Assembly (NCBI GenBank): GCA_027487675.1
Contig: JAIYDD010000215.1
Location: 1-38,197, forward strand
Origin: Acetobacteraceae bacterium
GTDB taxonomy: Bacteria > Pseudomonadota > Alphaproteobacteria > Acetobacterales > Acetobacteraceae
Length of the DNA: 38,197 nt
Direction of reading: 5' to 3'
Part shown: positions 7,520-14,840 of the stretch, piece by piece
Layout of the letters: each line of letters opens with the position of its first letter
Numbering within the stretch: the stretch's first letter is position 1
Notes under the pieces: generated by a model
Told to the model about the DNA's origin: nothing
What the model saw: only the letters and a program-made list of their open reading frames with translations
The model's database searches: none
Position numbers and translations under genes: made by a program

Positions 7520-7827
7520 TCCATGTGCTCGCCATCATCACCGCGAAACCCGGCATGCGGGAGGCGGTGCTGACGGAGTTCCGCGCCAACATGCCCGCCG
7601 TCCACGCCGAGGAAGGCTGCATCGAATACGCGCCCGCGGTGGATGCGGAAGGGGTGGGGCCGTTCCAGGCGCCGCTCGGTCCCGACAGCTTCGTGGTGAT
7701 CGAGAAGTGGTCCAGCCTCGAGACGCTGCGCGCCCACGCCGCCGCACCGCACATGGCCGCCTATGCGGCGCGGACGCGGGAGATGATCGCGAGCCGGGTC
7801 ATCCATGTGCTGACGCCGGCGGGGTAG
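7516..7827 (+). CDS. Antibiotic biosynthesis monooxygenase (ABM) domain protein, putative quinol monooxygenase
   Basis: A 103-residue single ABM-domain protein of the YgiN-like type: MIHVLAIITAKPGMREAVL, then EEGCIEYAP and FVVIEKWSSLETLRAHAAAPHM with the conserved His. Family members form dimers with a ferredoxin-like fold, and some oxidise quinols or degrade haem. Being third in an operon with hemE makes a redox or tetrapyrrole-linked role conceivable, but that is speculation. The start overlaps the GNAT stop (ATGA). It ends about 200 bp from the convergent aminotransferase. Confidence 0.85.
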   Translation: MIHVLAIITAKPGMREAVLTEFRANMPAVHAEEGCIEYAPAVDAEGVGPFQAPLGPDSFVVIEKWSSLETLRAHAAAPHMAAYAARTREMIASRVIHVLTPAG

Positions 7828-8025
7828 CGCACTTCGCGGGCATCGCCCCCGCGCCGCGTCAGGCGCGGCAGGCCTGCCGGTCCGCCGCGCCCGGCGGGGA
7901 TGGACCGGCCCGGATGCGCCAGGATCGCGGGAAGCTCCGCGCCCGCGGCCCGCCCGGGGCCGCGTGCGTCGGCCGGATGTGCGGCGTGCCGCGCGCGCCG
8001 CCGGAGCCGCCGAAGGCCTTCGCCT

Positions 8026-9354
8026 TCAGGCCGGCACCGCCCGGATCGCCTCCGACAGCGTGTCGAAGATCCGGTCCACATGGTGGTTCTCGATGATCAG
8101 CGGCGGCGACAGCGCCACGATGTCGCCGGTCACCCGCACCAGCACCCCGTGGTCGAAGCACCAGCGGAACACTTCCATGGCGCGCGCGGTGGGCGCGCCC
8201 TTGCGCGGTTCCAGCTCGATGCCGGCGATCAGCCCCATGTCGCGCACGTCGATCACGCCGGGGATGTCGCGCATCGCATGCGCCGCGTCCTGCCAGTAGG
8301 GCTCGATCGCGCGCGCGCGGCCCGGCAGATCCTCCGCCCGGTGCAGGTCGAGGGTGGCGATCGCCGCGGCCGAGGCCAGCGGGTGGCCCGAATAGGTGTA
8401 GCCGTGGAACAGCTCGATCCCCGCCGGCACGCCGTTCACGATGGTCTCGTAGACATCGTTCGACGTCGCCACGGCGCCCATCGGCACCGCGGCGTTGGTT
8501 AGCCCCTTGGCCATGGTCATGATGTCGGGCGTGACACCCAGCCGTTCCGCGCCGAAATTCGTCCCGATGCGGCCGAAGCCGGTGATGACCTCGTCATAGA
8601 TCAGCAGGATGCCGTGCCTGGTGCAGATCTCGCGCAGCTTCTGCAGGTAGCCGCGCGGCGGCACCAGCACGCCGGTGGAGCCGGCCACGGGTTCGACCAT
8701 CACCGCCGCGATGGTGTCGCCATGCAGCGCCACCAGGTTCTCCAGGACCTCGGCCAGATGCGCGCCGTGTTCCGGCTGGCCGCGGCTGAAGGCGTTCTGC
8801 GCCGGCAGGTGGGTGTGCGGCAGGTGGTCCACGTAGGGCAGGTGGGCGCCGAACTGCTTGCGGTTGCCGCCGATGCCGCCGACCGACATGCCCCCGAAGC
8901 CGACGCCGTGATAGCCGCGTTCCCGCCCCACCAGCCGCACCCGCTGCGACTGCCCGCGGGCGCGGTGATAGGCGAGCGCGATCTTCAGCGCCGTGTCGGC
9001 GGCTTCCGAGCCGGAGTTGACGAAGAACACCCGGTCCAGCCCGTCCGGCGTCATGTCGGCGACGCGGGAGGCCGCCTCGAAGGCGATCGGGTGGCCCAGC
9101 TGGAAGGTCGGCGCGAAGTCCATGATCGCCGCCTGCTTCTGGATCGCCTCGGTGATCTCCCGCCGGCCATGGCCGGCATTGCAGCACCAGAGGCCCGCCG
9201 TGCCGTCCAGGATCTCCTGCCCCTCGGCGGTCCAGTAGTGCATGCCCTCGGCGCGGGCGAGCAGCCGCGGCGTGCCCTTGAAATACTTGTTGTCCGTGTA
9301 GGGCATCCAGAAGGCGTCGAGGTTGTTCGGCCGGGGGATCCGGATCTCGTTCAT
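8026..9354 (-). CDS. Class III PLP-dependent omega-aminotransferase (beta-alanine/omega-amino acid:pyruvate type)
   Basis: A 442-residue cytosolic fold-type I aminotransferase. Visible motifs are FVNSGSEAADTALKIA (cofactor phosphate binding), RGYHGVGFGG, YDEVITGFGR (Asp contacting the pyridine nitrogen), and MTMAKGLTNAAVPMGAV with the Schiff-base lysine. The N-terminus FWMPYTDNKYFKGTPRL and the overall pattern resemble omega-amino acid:pyruvate aminotransferases used for beta-alanine, taurine or similar amines. The exact donor is unresolved. Start: ATG at 9354 with GAGAGG upstream (CATGGAGAGGGCGCG). The gene stands alone between a convergent ABM gene and the divergent tsaB. Confidence 0.9.
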   Translation of the reverse strand: MNEIRIPRPNNLDAFWMPYTDNKYFKGTPRLLARAEGMHYWTAEGQEILDGTAGLWCCNAGHGRREITEAIQKQAAIMDFAPTFQLGHPIAFEAASRVADMTPDGLDRVFFVNSGSEAADTALKIALAYHRARGQSQRVRLVGRERGYHGVGFGGMSVGGIGGNRKQFGAHLPYVDHLPHTHLPAQNAFSRGQPEHGAHLAEVLENLVALHGDTIAAVMVEPVAGSTGVLVPPRGYLQKLREICTRHGILLIYDEVITGFGRIGTNFGAERLGVTPDIMTMAKGLTNAAVPMGAVATSNDVYETIVNGVPAGIELFHGYTYSGHPLASAAAIATLDLHRAEDLPGRARAIEPYWQDAAHAMRDIPGVIDVRDMGLIAGIELEPRKGAPTARAMEVFRWCFDHGVLVRVTGDIVALSPPLIIENHHVDRIFDTLSEAIRAVPA

Positions 9355-9470
9355 CGCGCCCTCTCCATGCGGCAAGCGGTGGTCGTTGTGCAGCGTGGGG
9401 CACAGAACCGCAACGCGGCGCGCGGGGCAAGCGCATGGACGCGGCGGGGCGGCGATCCTATGCAGCATCG

Positions 9471-10121
9471 ATGCGTCTTCTCGCCCTCGATGGTGCCCTC
9501 GCCGGCGCCTCCGCCGCCCTGTGGTCGGAGGGGGAGGTGGTGGCGCGGCTGGCCGAGGCGGGGGACCGCCTGCAGCCGACCATCCTGCCCGTGCTGGCGC
9601 AACGCCTGCTGGCCGAGGGCGGCGCGGTGGATGCGGTGGCGGTGGTGGTCGGCCCCGGCGGCTTCACCGGGCTGCGCACCGCGATCGCGCTGGCCGAGGG
9701 CATCGCGCTCGGCCTGTCCGTGCCGGTGGTCGGCGTCACGACCGGGGAGGCCCTGGCCGCCGCCCTGCCCGACGATGTGCGGGCGGCGCGGGAGGTCTGG
9801 GCCGCGGTGGACACGAAGCGCGGCCGCATGGCGCTGGAACGCATCGGCCCCGGCAGCCTGGCGGCCTCGGCGCCGCCGGTGGTGCTGGCCGAGCGCGACC
9901 TGCCTCGCCCCGCCGGCCCGGTGGCGGCCGCCGGCGATGCCGCGCCGCTGGTCGCCGCCCGGCTGCTGGCGCGCGGCGCCGATGCGATGCTGACCGGCGC
10001 GCGCCTGCCCGATGCCGGCGCCGCCGCGCTGGTCGCGGCGCTGCGGCTTTCGGGCCGCCTGCCGCCGCGCGACGCCGCGCCGCTCTATGCCGAGCCGCCG
10101 GCGGTGCGCCGGCCCGGATGA
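9471..10121 (+). CDS. tsaB: tRNA threonylcarbamoyladenosine biosynthesis protein TsaB
   Basis: A 216-residue ASKHA-fold protein that partners TsaD and TsaE in making t6A37 of ANN-decoding tRNAs. Seen: N-terminal MRLLALDGALAGASAALW, the family signature VVGPGGFTGLRTAIALAEGIALG (residues about 59-81) and the variable C-terminal half typical of TsaB. In-frame upstream sequence to 9435 gives a poorer N-terminus, so ATG 9471 was chosen. The stop overlaps the rimI start (ATGA), an arrangement conserved in many proteobacteria. Translation is likely coupled. Confidence 0.9.
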   Translation: MRLLALDGALAGASAALWSEGEVVARLAEAGDRLQPTILPVLAQRLLAEGGAVDAVAVVVGPGGFTGLRTAIALAEGIALGLSVPVVGVTTGEALAAALPDDVRAAREVWAAVDTKRGRMALERIGPGSLAASAPPVVLAERDLPRPAGPVAAAGDAAPLVAARLLARGADAMLTGARLPDAGAAALVAALRLSGRLPPRDAAPLYAEPPAVRRPG

Positions 10122-10549
10122 TCCCTGCGGCGCCCGCGGACGCGCCGGCGCTGGCCGCCCTGCACGCGGCTGCCTTCCCGTCCGCCGAGGCCTGGGGCCC
10201 CGACGCGCTGCGCCTGATGCTGGAGATGCCGGGCGCCTTCGGCCTGCACGCGCCGGGGCAGGGCTTCGCCCTGGCCCGCGTCGCGGCGGACGAGGCGGAG
10301 GTGCTGACGCTCGCCGTCGCCCCGGCGCTGCGCCGGCGCGGCCTGGGCGGCGCGCTGCTGGCCACCGCCATGGCGGGCGCGGTGGCGCGCGGCGCGGCGG
10401 CGATGTTCCTGGAAGTCTCGGCCGGCAACGCGGCGGCCCGCGCGCTCTATGCCGGCGCGGGATTCATCGAGGTCGGGCGGCGGCGGCGCTACTACCCGGA
10501 CGGCGCGGACGCGCTGGTGCTGCGGCGCGGCCTCATTGCTTCTTCCTGA
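10118..10549 (+). CDS. rimI: Ribosomal protein S18-alanine N-acetyltransferase RimI
   Basis: A 143-residue GNAT protein. Motif A is LTLAVAPALRRRGLGGALL and motif B is MFLEVSAGNAAARALYAGAGF, followed by EVGRRRRYYPDGADALVL, the LEVxxxNxxAxxLYxxxGFxxxGxRxxYY pattern characteristic of RimI. It is expected to acetylate the N-terminal alanine of ribosomal protein S18. It is coupled to tsaB through an ATGA overlap. The 3' end overlaps the convergent TusA-like gene by 17 bases. Confidence 0.87.
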   Translation: MIPAAPADAPALAALHAAAFPSAEAWGPDALRLMLEMPGAFGLHAPGQGFALARVAADEAEVLTLAVAPALRRRGLGGALLATAMAGAVARGAAAMFLEVSAGNAAARALYAGAGFIEVGRRRRYYPDGADALVLRRGLIASS

Positions 10550-10790
10550 TCCACAGCAGGTCGGTGCCGTCGGGCTGGGCGTCGTGGCGCAGCACCGCAT
10601 GGCCCTGCTCGGCGGCGGTGCGGGGGACGTTGCGGCGCGGCTCCTCGCCCTTCAGCCGCAGGCGCAGCACCTGGCCGGCCTGCATGCGGTCCAGCGCCAG
10701 GCGGGTGCGGACGAAGGTCATCGGGCAAGTCTCCGCGGTGATGTCGAGGTCACGGTCATGCGGCTCTATTTCCGCGGGCGAGGAATTCAT
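10533..10790 (-). CDS. TusA/SirA family sulfur-carrier-like protein
   Basis: An 85-residue single-domain protein with the TusA signature DITAETCPMTFVRTRLALDRMQAG: the Cys-Pro of the CPxP-like motif is present, with Met in place of the second fixed position. TusA proteins carry persulfide sulfur for tRNA thiolation or other sulfur relay. The Cys that would carry sulfur lies at residue 22. Start: ATG at 10790. It faces rimI tail to tail, with the last 17 bases overlapping, and is divergent from mucR. Whether it works in tRNA modification or in another sulfur relay cannot be told. Confidence 0.85.
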   Translation of the reverse strand: MNSSPAEIEPHDRDLDITAETCPMTFVRTRLALDRMQAGQVLRLRLKGEEPRRNVPRTAAEQGHAVLRHDAQPDGTDLLWIRKKQ

Positions 10791-10822
10791 CGATCAACCC
10801 CCTGCGTGCGCCAAGACGCGAG

Positions 10823-10852
10823 TTGCGAAACGGTGACGAAGTCCAATATGGT
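10823..10852 (+). promoter_or_regulatory. Candidate sigma-70-type promoter of mucR
   Basis: TTGCGA (10823-10828) and TATGGT (10847-10852) are separated by 18 bp, each matching the -35/-10 consensus at four of six positions. They lie in the tusA-like/mucR divergent gap about 90 bp before the mucR start. The gap is less GC-rich than its surroundings. This is inference from motif likeness only. Confidence 0.35.
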
Positions 10853-10942
10853 GCGTCGAGCCGCTGTCGAAGCCGGTCGGGACCGTGCGGCGTGGCGGAT
10901 CGAAGCTGTCGAACCTCCGGATTCACCGGGCGGGAAAAAGCA

Positions 10943-11416
10943 ATGGAAACGCAGGCCATGGCCGACACGTCGGTTAACCAGGATCTCCTCGGGCTGACGG
11001 CGGAAATCGTCTCGGCCCACGTCTCCAACAACCCGGTTTCGATCTCCGATCTTCCATCCCTCATCCAGGAGGTCTACCGGACCCTTTCCACCATGGGCGC
11101 CCCCGTGCCGGTGGCGGCCGACAAGCCCCAGCCGGCGGTGCCCGTCAAGAAGTCCATCACGCCGGAGTATCTGGTGTGCCTGGAGGACGGCAAGAAGCTG
11201 AAGATGCTGAAGCGCCACCTCAAGACCGCCTTCAACCTGACGCCCGAACAGTACCGGGAGAAGTGGGGCCTGCCGTCCGACTACCCGATGGTGGCGCCGA
11301 ACTACACCAAGCACCGCTCCTCGCTGGCAAAGCGGATCGGCCTCGGCACCAAGCCGCGCGGCCGCCCGCCCGGCCGCGGTCGGGCCGGCACCCCGCCGCC
11401 GGCGCGCGACGCCTGA
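10943..11416 (+). CDS. mucR: MucR/Ros family zinc-finger transcriptional regulator
   Basis: A 157-residue regulator of the alphaproteobacterial Ros/MucR family, H-NS-like DNA binders that control exopolysaccharide, motility and cell-cycle genes. Seen: LLGLTAEIVSAHVSNNPV in the N-terminal oligomerisation region, and YLVCLEDGKKLKMLKRHLKTAFNLTPEQYREKWGL, the C2H2-like zinc finger core (Cys near residue 75, His near residue 89). A Lys/Arg/Pro-rich tail GTKPRGRPPGRGR resembles an AT-hook. The first Cys of the classic CxxC pair appears replaced (VCLEDG), as in several MucR proteins. ATG 10943 was chosen; ATG 10958 is equally possible and gives the family-like MADTS start. MucR genes are often autoregulated. 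Confidence 0.9.
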   Translation: METQAMADTSVNQDLLGLTAEIVSAHVSNNPVSISDLPSLIQEVYRTLSTMGAPVPVAADKPQPAVPVKKSITPEYLVCLEDGKKLKMLKRHLKTAFNLTPEQYREKWGLPSDYPMVAPNYTKHRSSLAKRIGLGTKPRGRPPGRGRAGTPPPARDA

Positions 11417-11435
11417 GGCGCAGGCGAGCCCGGCC

Positions 11436-11643
11436 CGGGTCGCGTCGTCCGCGGCGCGCCGGTGACCGTGGGGCCGGCGGGTTCGCGGGCCTGGACCGGG
11501 TCGCGCCGTCCGCGGCGCGCCAATGACCGTGGGGCCGGCGCGGGTTCGCGGTCCTGGACCGGGTCGCGCCGTCCGCGGCGCACGGGTGACCGCAGGGCCG
11601 GTTGGACCGCAGGCCGGCTCGGGTCGCGCCCGGCCGCGGCGTG
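11436..11643. repeat. 60-63-bp tandem repeat with internal hairpins, about 3.4 copies, between mucR and fur
   Basis: Units begin with CGGGTCGCG at 11436, 11497, 11560 and 11620 (lengths 61, 63, 60 and a partial copy). Most contain the near-perfect stem CGCGCCG-TCCG-CGGCGCG. The repeat covers most of the 327-bp mucR-fur gap. No open frame is conserved across units, because their lengths are not all multiples of three. It could act as a transcription terminator for mucR or be a selfish minisatellite. Confidence 0.85.
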
Positions 11644-11743
11644 CCGAAGCGGGGCTGTGGTGGCGCGCGGCATCCGGGTCTATTGATGGCCGCCCGGCGG
11701 CGGGGCCCCGCCGCCTGGAGGAGCGCGAGACCGCATCGCCCGC

Positions 11744-12226
11744 ATGGACACTCCGCACGCCTCCCATCACCCGCGCGGCGCCGGGCCCGATCCCTCCCGG
11801 ATCGAGAGGCTCTGCGTCGAGCGCGGGCTGAAGATGACCGGCCAGCGCCGGCTGATCGCCCGCGTGCTGTCCGAGGCGCAGGACCACCCGGACGTCGAGG
11901 AACTCTACCGCCGCGCCAGCGCACTCGACGCACGCATCTCGGTCGCGACCGTCTACCGCACCGTGCGCCTGCTGGAGGAGAAGGGCATCGTCGAGCGCCG
12001 CGATTTCGGCGGCGGTCGCGCCCGCTTCGACCCCACCGACCGCGGCCACCATCACCACCTGATCGACGTGGACACCGGCAAGGTCATCGAATTCGAGGAC
12101 CCGGCGCACGAAGCCCTGGCGCGGGAGATCGCGGCGCGGCTCGGCTTCGTGCTGGTCGGCCAGCGGCTCGAGCTGTTCGGCCGCCGCGCGGAGGCCGAGC
12201 TGCCCCCGCGCAAGGGCCGCAAGTGA
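11744..12226 (+). CDS. Fur family transcriptional regulator (Fur/Mur/Irr-like)
   Basis: A 160-residue metal- or haem-responsive repressor. The winged-helix part spans about residues 25-100 (GLKMTGQRRLIARVL, HPDVEELYRRA, ISVATVYRTVRLLEEKGIV). The dimerisation domain carries GHHHHLIDVDTGKVIEFEDP, the Fur signature, with HHHH for the usual HHDH and with the structural-zinc CxxC replaced (VDTG). Loss of the CxxC is common in alphaproteobacterial Fur/Mur and Irr proteins, which sense manganese, iron or haem. Which of these it senses cannot be settled here. A GGAGGAG lies at 11717-11723, rather far from the ATG. It sits between mucR and olsB, a context conserved in alphaproteobacteria. Confidence 0.85.
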   Translation: MDTPHASHHPRGAGPDPSRIERLCVERGLKMTGQRRLIARVLSEAQDHPDVEELYRRASALDARISVATVYRTVRLLEEKGIVERRDFGGGRARFDPTDRGHHHHLIDVDTGKVIEFEDPAHEALAREIAARLGFVLVGQRLELFGRRAEAELPPRKGRK

Positions 12227-12234
12227 TCCGTGTC

Positions 12235-12284
12235 GCCGGACGCCGGCGATGAGCGTTGTTGCCGGAGGCAGGCGATGAGTGTCG
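12235..12284. repeat. 26-bp imperfect tandem duplication across the olsB start site
   Basis: GCCGGACGCCGGCGATGAGC (12235-12254 and on) is repeated 26 bp later as GCCGGAGGCAGGCGATGAGT (12261-12280). Both copies contain an ATG. The first (12249) opens a nine-codon frame whose TGA (12276-12278) overlaps the olsB ATG at 12275. Only the second copy has a good Shine-Dalgarno (GGAGG, 12264-12268). Confidence 0.7.
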
Positions 12285-13132
12285 ACGGTCCCCTTGCGCC
12301 CGAGCCCCTGCTGCCCCGGCCCGAGCCCCCGCCCGGCCCCTTCGAGGAGCTGCGCGCCGGCAATCTCGGGCTGCGCCTGGCCGAAAGCCCCGCCGAGATC
12401 GATGCCGCCCAGGCGCTGCGCTACCAGGTCTTCTACGCCGAGATGGGCGCGCGCGCCGATGCCGCCACCGCCGGCGCGCGCCGCGACGTGGACGAGTTCG
12501 ACGCGGTGGCCGACCACCTGCTGGTGCTGGACCATGACCGCGGCGATGGCGCGGAGGCGGTGGTCGGCACCTACCGGCTGATCCGCCGCCCCGGCGCGCA
12601 GCGGCTCGGCCGCTTCTATTCGGAAAGCGAGTACGACGTGGCGCCGCTGCTGGCCTTCCCGGGCGAGGTGATGGAGCTCGGCCGGTCCTGCGTCGCGGCG
12701 CCCTATCGCACGCGCGGCACGCTGCAGCTGCTGTGGCGGGGCATCGCGGCCTATGTCTTCCGCCACCGGATCGACCTGATGTTCGGTTGCGCCTCCCTGC
12801 CCGGGACGGACCTGGACGCGCTGGCGCCGCAGCTTTCCTACCTGCATGCGAACCACCTGGCGCCGCCGGCGCTGCGGCCGCGCGCGCTGCCGGGGCGCTT
12901 CGTCGCCATGGACCGGCTGCCGATCGCGCGGCTGGACATGAAGGCCGCACTGGTGGACCTGCCGCCGCTGATCAAGGGCTATCTGCGCCTGGGTGGCTTC
13001 GTCGGCGACGGCGCGGTGATCGACGCGCAGTTCAACACCACCGATGTCTGCATCGTGGTGAAGACCGACCTGGTCACCGACAAGTACTATCGTCACTACG
13101 AGCGCACCGCGGGATCGCCGCGGGAGGAGTAG
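12275..13132 (+). CDS. olsB: OlsB-like ornithine-acyl-ACP N-acyltransferase (hemolysin-like GNAT)
   Basis: A 285-residue protein matching the acyltransferase that transfers a 3-hydroxyacyl chain to ornithine, the first step of ornithine lipid synthesis. Seen: LRYQVFYAEMGARADAAT, DEFDAVADHLLVLD, VVGTYRLIRR and the signature VMELGRSCVAAPYRTRGTLQLLWRG, then LMFGCASLPGTD and VIDAQFNTTDVCIVVKTDLV near the end, all typical of this family. The N-terminal 30 residues are Pro-rich. ATG 12275 has GGAGG seven bases upstream. It is probably a peripheral cytosolic enzyme of membrane lipid synthesis. It follows fur by 48 bp and may be cotranscribed. Confidence 0.85.
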   Translation: MSVDGPLAPEPLLPRPEPPPGPFEELRAGNLGLRLAESPAEIDAAQALRYQVFYAEMGARADAATAGARRDVDEFDAVADHLLVLDHDRGDGAEAVVGTYRLIRRPGAQRLGRFYSESEYDVAPLLAFPGEVMELGRSCVAAPYRTRGTLQLLWRGIAAYVFRHRIDLMFGCASLPGTDLDALAPQLSYLHANHLAPPALRPRALPGRFVAMDRLPIARLDMKAALVDLPPLIKGYLRLGGFVGDGAVIDAQFNTTDVCIVVKTDLVTDKYYRHYERTAGSPREE

Positions 13133-13139
13133 CGGGCGC

Positions 13140-13170
13140 GCCCCGGGCCGCCGCCGCGCGGGCCCGGGGC
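13140..13170 (+). terminator. Terminator-like hairpin after olsB
   Basis: A perfect 10-bp inverted repeat, GCCCCGGGCC (13140-13149) and GGCCCGGGGC (13161-13170), starts eight bases after the olsB stop. No T-run follows, as is common in GC-rich genomes, so intrinsic termination is plausible but unproven. Confidence 0.55.
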
Positions 13171-13230
13171 CGTGTCGCCGCGACGGGTAACGCTTGCGGC
13201 CGGCCGCGACTTGGGGTTGTCTTCGACGCG

Positions 13231-13782
13231 ATGCATCCAACCCTCGCTTCGGCCGCTGCCTGGCAGGCCCCGCTTCGCCACTCCGCCGCCGCGGAGGTCG
13301 GGCGCGGCCTGCTGCTCGCCGTGCTGGCGCTGTTCGAGGGGCGTGGCCGTGCCGAGGGGCGCCCCGCCCCGCCCCGCGAGGCGGGCACGGAGCCGGCCGC
13401 CCCGGTGCTGCTGGTGGATGACGTCGCCGCCAATCGCCGGCTGATGGCCGTCATGCTCGCCCGCATGGGCCGCGCGACGGAAGAGGCGGCGGACGCCACG
13501 GCCGCGCTGGCACTTCTCGGCACCGGCCGCTTCGCCGCGGTGCTGATGGATGTGGAGATGCCCGGCATGGACGGGCTGGAGGCGACGCGGCGCATCCGCG
13601 CCATGCCCGGCCCGGTCGCCGGCGTGCCGGTCTTCGCGGTGACGGCCCATGACGGGGCGGAGGAGCGCCAGGCCGCGGCCGCCGCGGGCTTCGACGGCTA
13701 CCTGGTGAAGCCCGTCTCGATGGCGGACCTGTCCGCCGCGCTCGCCGCCGCCGCGCGCAGGGAGCCGGCCGAGACGGCGTGA
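13231..13782 (+). CDS. Single-domain response regulator (receiver domain)
   Basis: A 183-residue protein. Residues 1-55 are Ala/Arg-rich with no recognised domain. From about residue 56 there is a complete CheY-like receiver: [14 protein letters not shown] (acidic pocket), [12 protein letters not shown] (phospho-acceptor Asp), VFAVTAHD (Thr switch) and [12 protein letters not shown] (Lys). No DNA-binding or enzymatic output follows. The sequence looks more like the receiver of a hybrid histidine kinase than a classical CheY, so it may be a detached phosphorelay receiver. No kinase lies in the window. The ATG is weakly placed, with no good ribosome binding site. Confidence 0.8.
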   Translation: MHPTLASAAAWQAPLRHSAAAEVGRGLLLAVLALFEGRGRAEGRPAPPREAGTEPAAPVLLVDDVAANRRLMAVMLARMGRATEEAADATAALALLGTGRFAAVLMDVEMPGMDGLEATRRIRAMPGPVAGVPVFAVTAHDGAEERQAAAAAGFDGYLVKPVSMADLSAALAAAARREPAETA

Positions 13783-13803
13783 CCCCGGGTGGCAGGCCTG
13801 CCG

Positions 13804-13818
13804 CGTTACCATATAACG
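13804..13818. promoter_or_regulatory. Candidate Zur operator upstream of the COG0523 operon
   Basis: CGTTACCATATAACG is an AT-rich inverted repeat (arms CGTTA/TAACG) in otherwise about 70% GC DNA, 39 bp before the COG0523 start. It is close to the alphaproteobacterial zinc-uptake regulator pattern GTTAT-N3-ATAAC, with one mismatch. The downstream gene family is often under Zur control, which is why zinc is proposed rather than another metal. Confidence 0.6.
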
Positions 13819-13856
13819 CCGGCAGCCCTGCCCTATCGCCCGGAGGCCCGCGCCCC

Positions 13857-14840
13857 ATGGCCGACACCGACACCACCGCCCAGGTCCCCGTCACCGTGCT
13901 CACCGGCTATCTCGGCGCCGGCAAGACCACGCTGCTGAACCGCATCCTGTCCGAGAACCACGGCCGCCGCTTCGCCGTGGTGATCAACGAGTTCGGCGAA
14001 CTCGGCGTGGACAACGACCTCGTCGTCGATGCCGACGAGGAAGTGTTCGAGATGAACAACGGCTGCATCTGCTGCACCGTCCGCGGCGACCTGATCCGCA
14101 TCATCGGCGGGCTGATGCGCCGCAAGGGCCGCTTCGACGGCATCATCGTGGAGACCACGGGCCTGGCGGACCCCGCCCCCGTCGCGCAGACCTTCTTCGT
14201 GGACGAGGACGTGAAGCGCGCCACCAGGCTCGACGCCATCGTCACCGTCGTGGACGCCAAGCACCTGCCCGCGCGGCTGAAGGACAGCAGCGAGGCGCAG
14301 GAGCAGATCGCGTTTGCCGACATCATCGTGCTGAACAAGATGGACCTGGTCGCGCCGGCGGAGGCCGACGAGGTCGAGCGGATGATCAAGGCGATCAACC
14401 CCTATGCCGAGATCCGCCGCAGCACGAAGTCCGACGTGCCGCTCGATGCCGTGATCGGCCGCGACGCCTTCAACCTGGCCCGCATCCTGGAGCGCGAGCC
14501 GGAGTTCCTGTCGGGCGAGGACCACCACGAGCACGACAGCGAAGTGAACAGCGTCTCCTTCGAGGTGTCGCGCCCGATCGACGCGGAACGCTTCAACGCC
14601 TGGATCTCCCGCCTGCTGCAGGAGAAGGGCCAGGACCTGCTGCGCACCAAGGGCATCCTGCACTATGCCGGCGACAGGCGCCGCTTCGCCTTCCAGGCCG
14701 TGCACATGATCGCGGACGGCGACTACATCGGCGAGGCGAAGGAAGGCGATCCGCGCCGCTCCAAGATCGTCTTCATCGGCCGCGACCTGAACCGCCCGCA
14801 ACTGCGCCGCGGCTTCGAGGCCTGCCAGGTGGACGCCTGA
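13857..14840 (+). CDS. COG0523 (CobW/ZigA-type) metallochaperone GTPase
   Basis: A 327-residue G3E-family GTPase. The P-loop is GYLGAGKTT at residues 17-25, the metal-binding GCICC motif at 69-73, [10 protein letters not shown] follows as the switch segment, and the base-recognition motif LNKMD lies near residue 162. A His/Glu cluster (EDHHEHDSE, about 222-230) precedes the CobW C-terminal domain. Such proteins deliver zinc or other metals to client enzymes when metal is scarce. Start: ATG 13857; the upstream in-frame sequence includes the operator-like palindrome and is not coding. The TGA overlaps the WD40 gene start (TGATG). Confidence 0.9.
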   Translation: MADTDTTAQVPVTVLTGYLGAGKTTLLNRILSENHGRRFAVVINEFGELGVDNDLVVDADEEVFEMNNGCICCTVRGDLIRIIGGLMRRKGRFDGIIVETTGLADPAPVAQTFFVDEDVKRATRLDAIVTVVDAKHLPARLKDSSEAQEQIAFADIIVLNKMDLVAPAEADEVERMIKAINPYAEIRRSTKSDVPLDAVIGRDAFNLARILEREPEFLSGEDHHEHDSEVNSVSFEVSRPIDAERFNAWISRLLQEKGQDLLRTKGILHYAGDRRRFAFQAVHMIADGDYIGEAKEGDPRRSKIVFIGRDLNRPQLRRGFEACQVDA

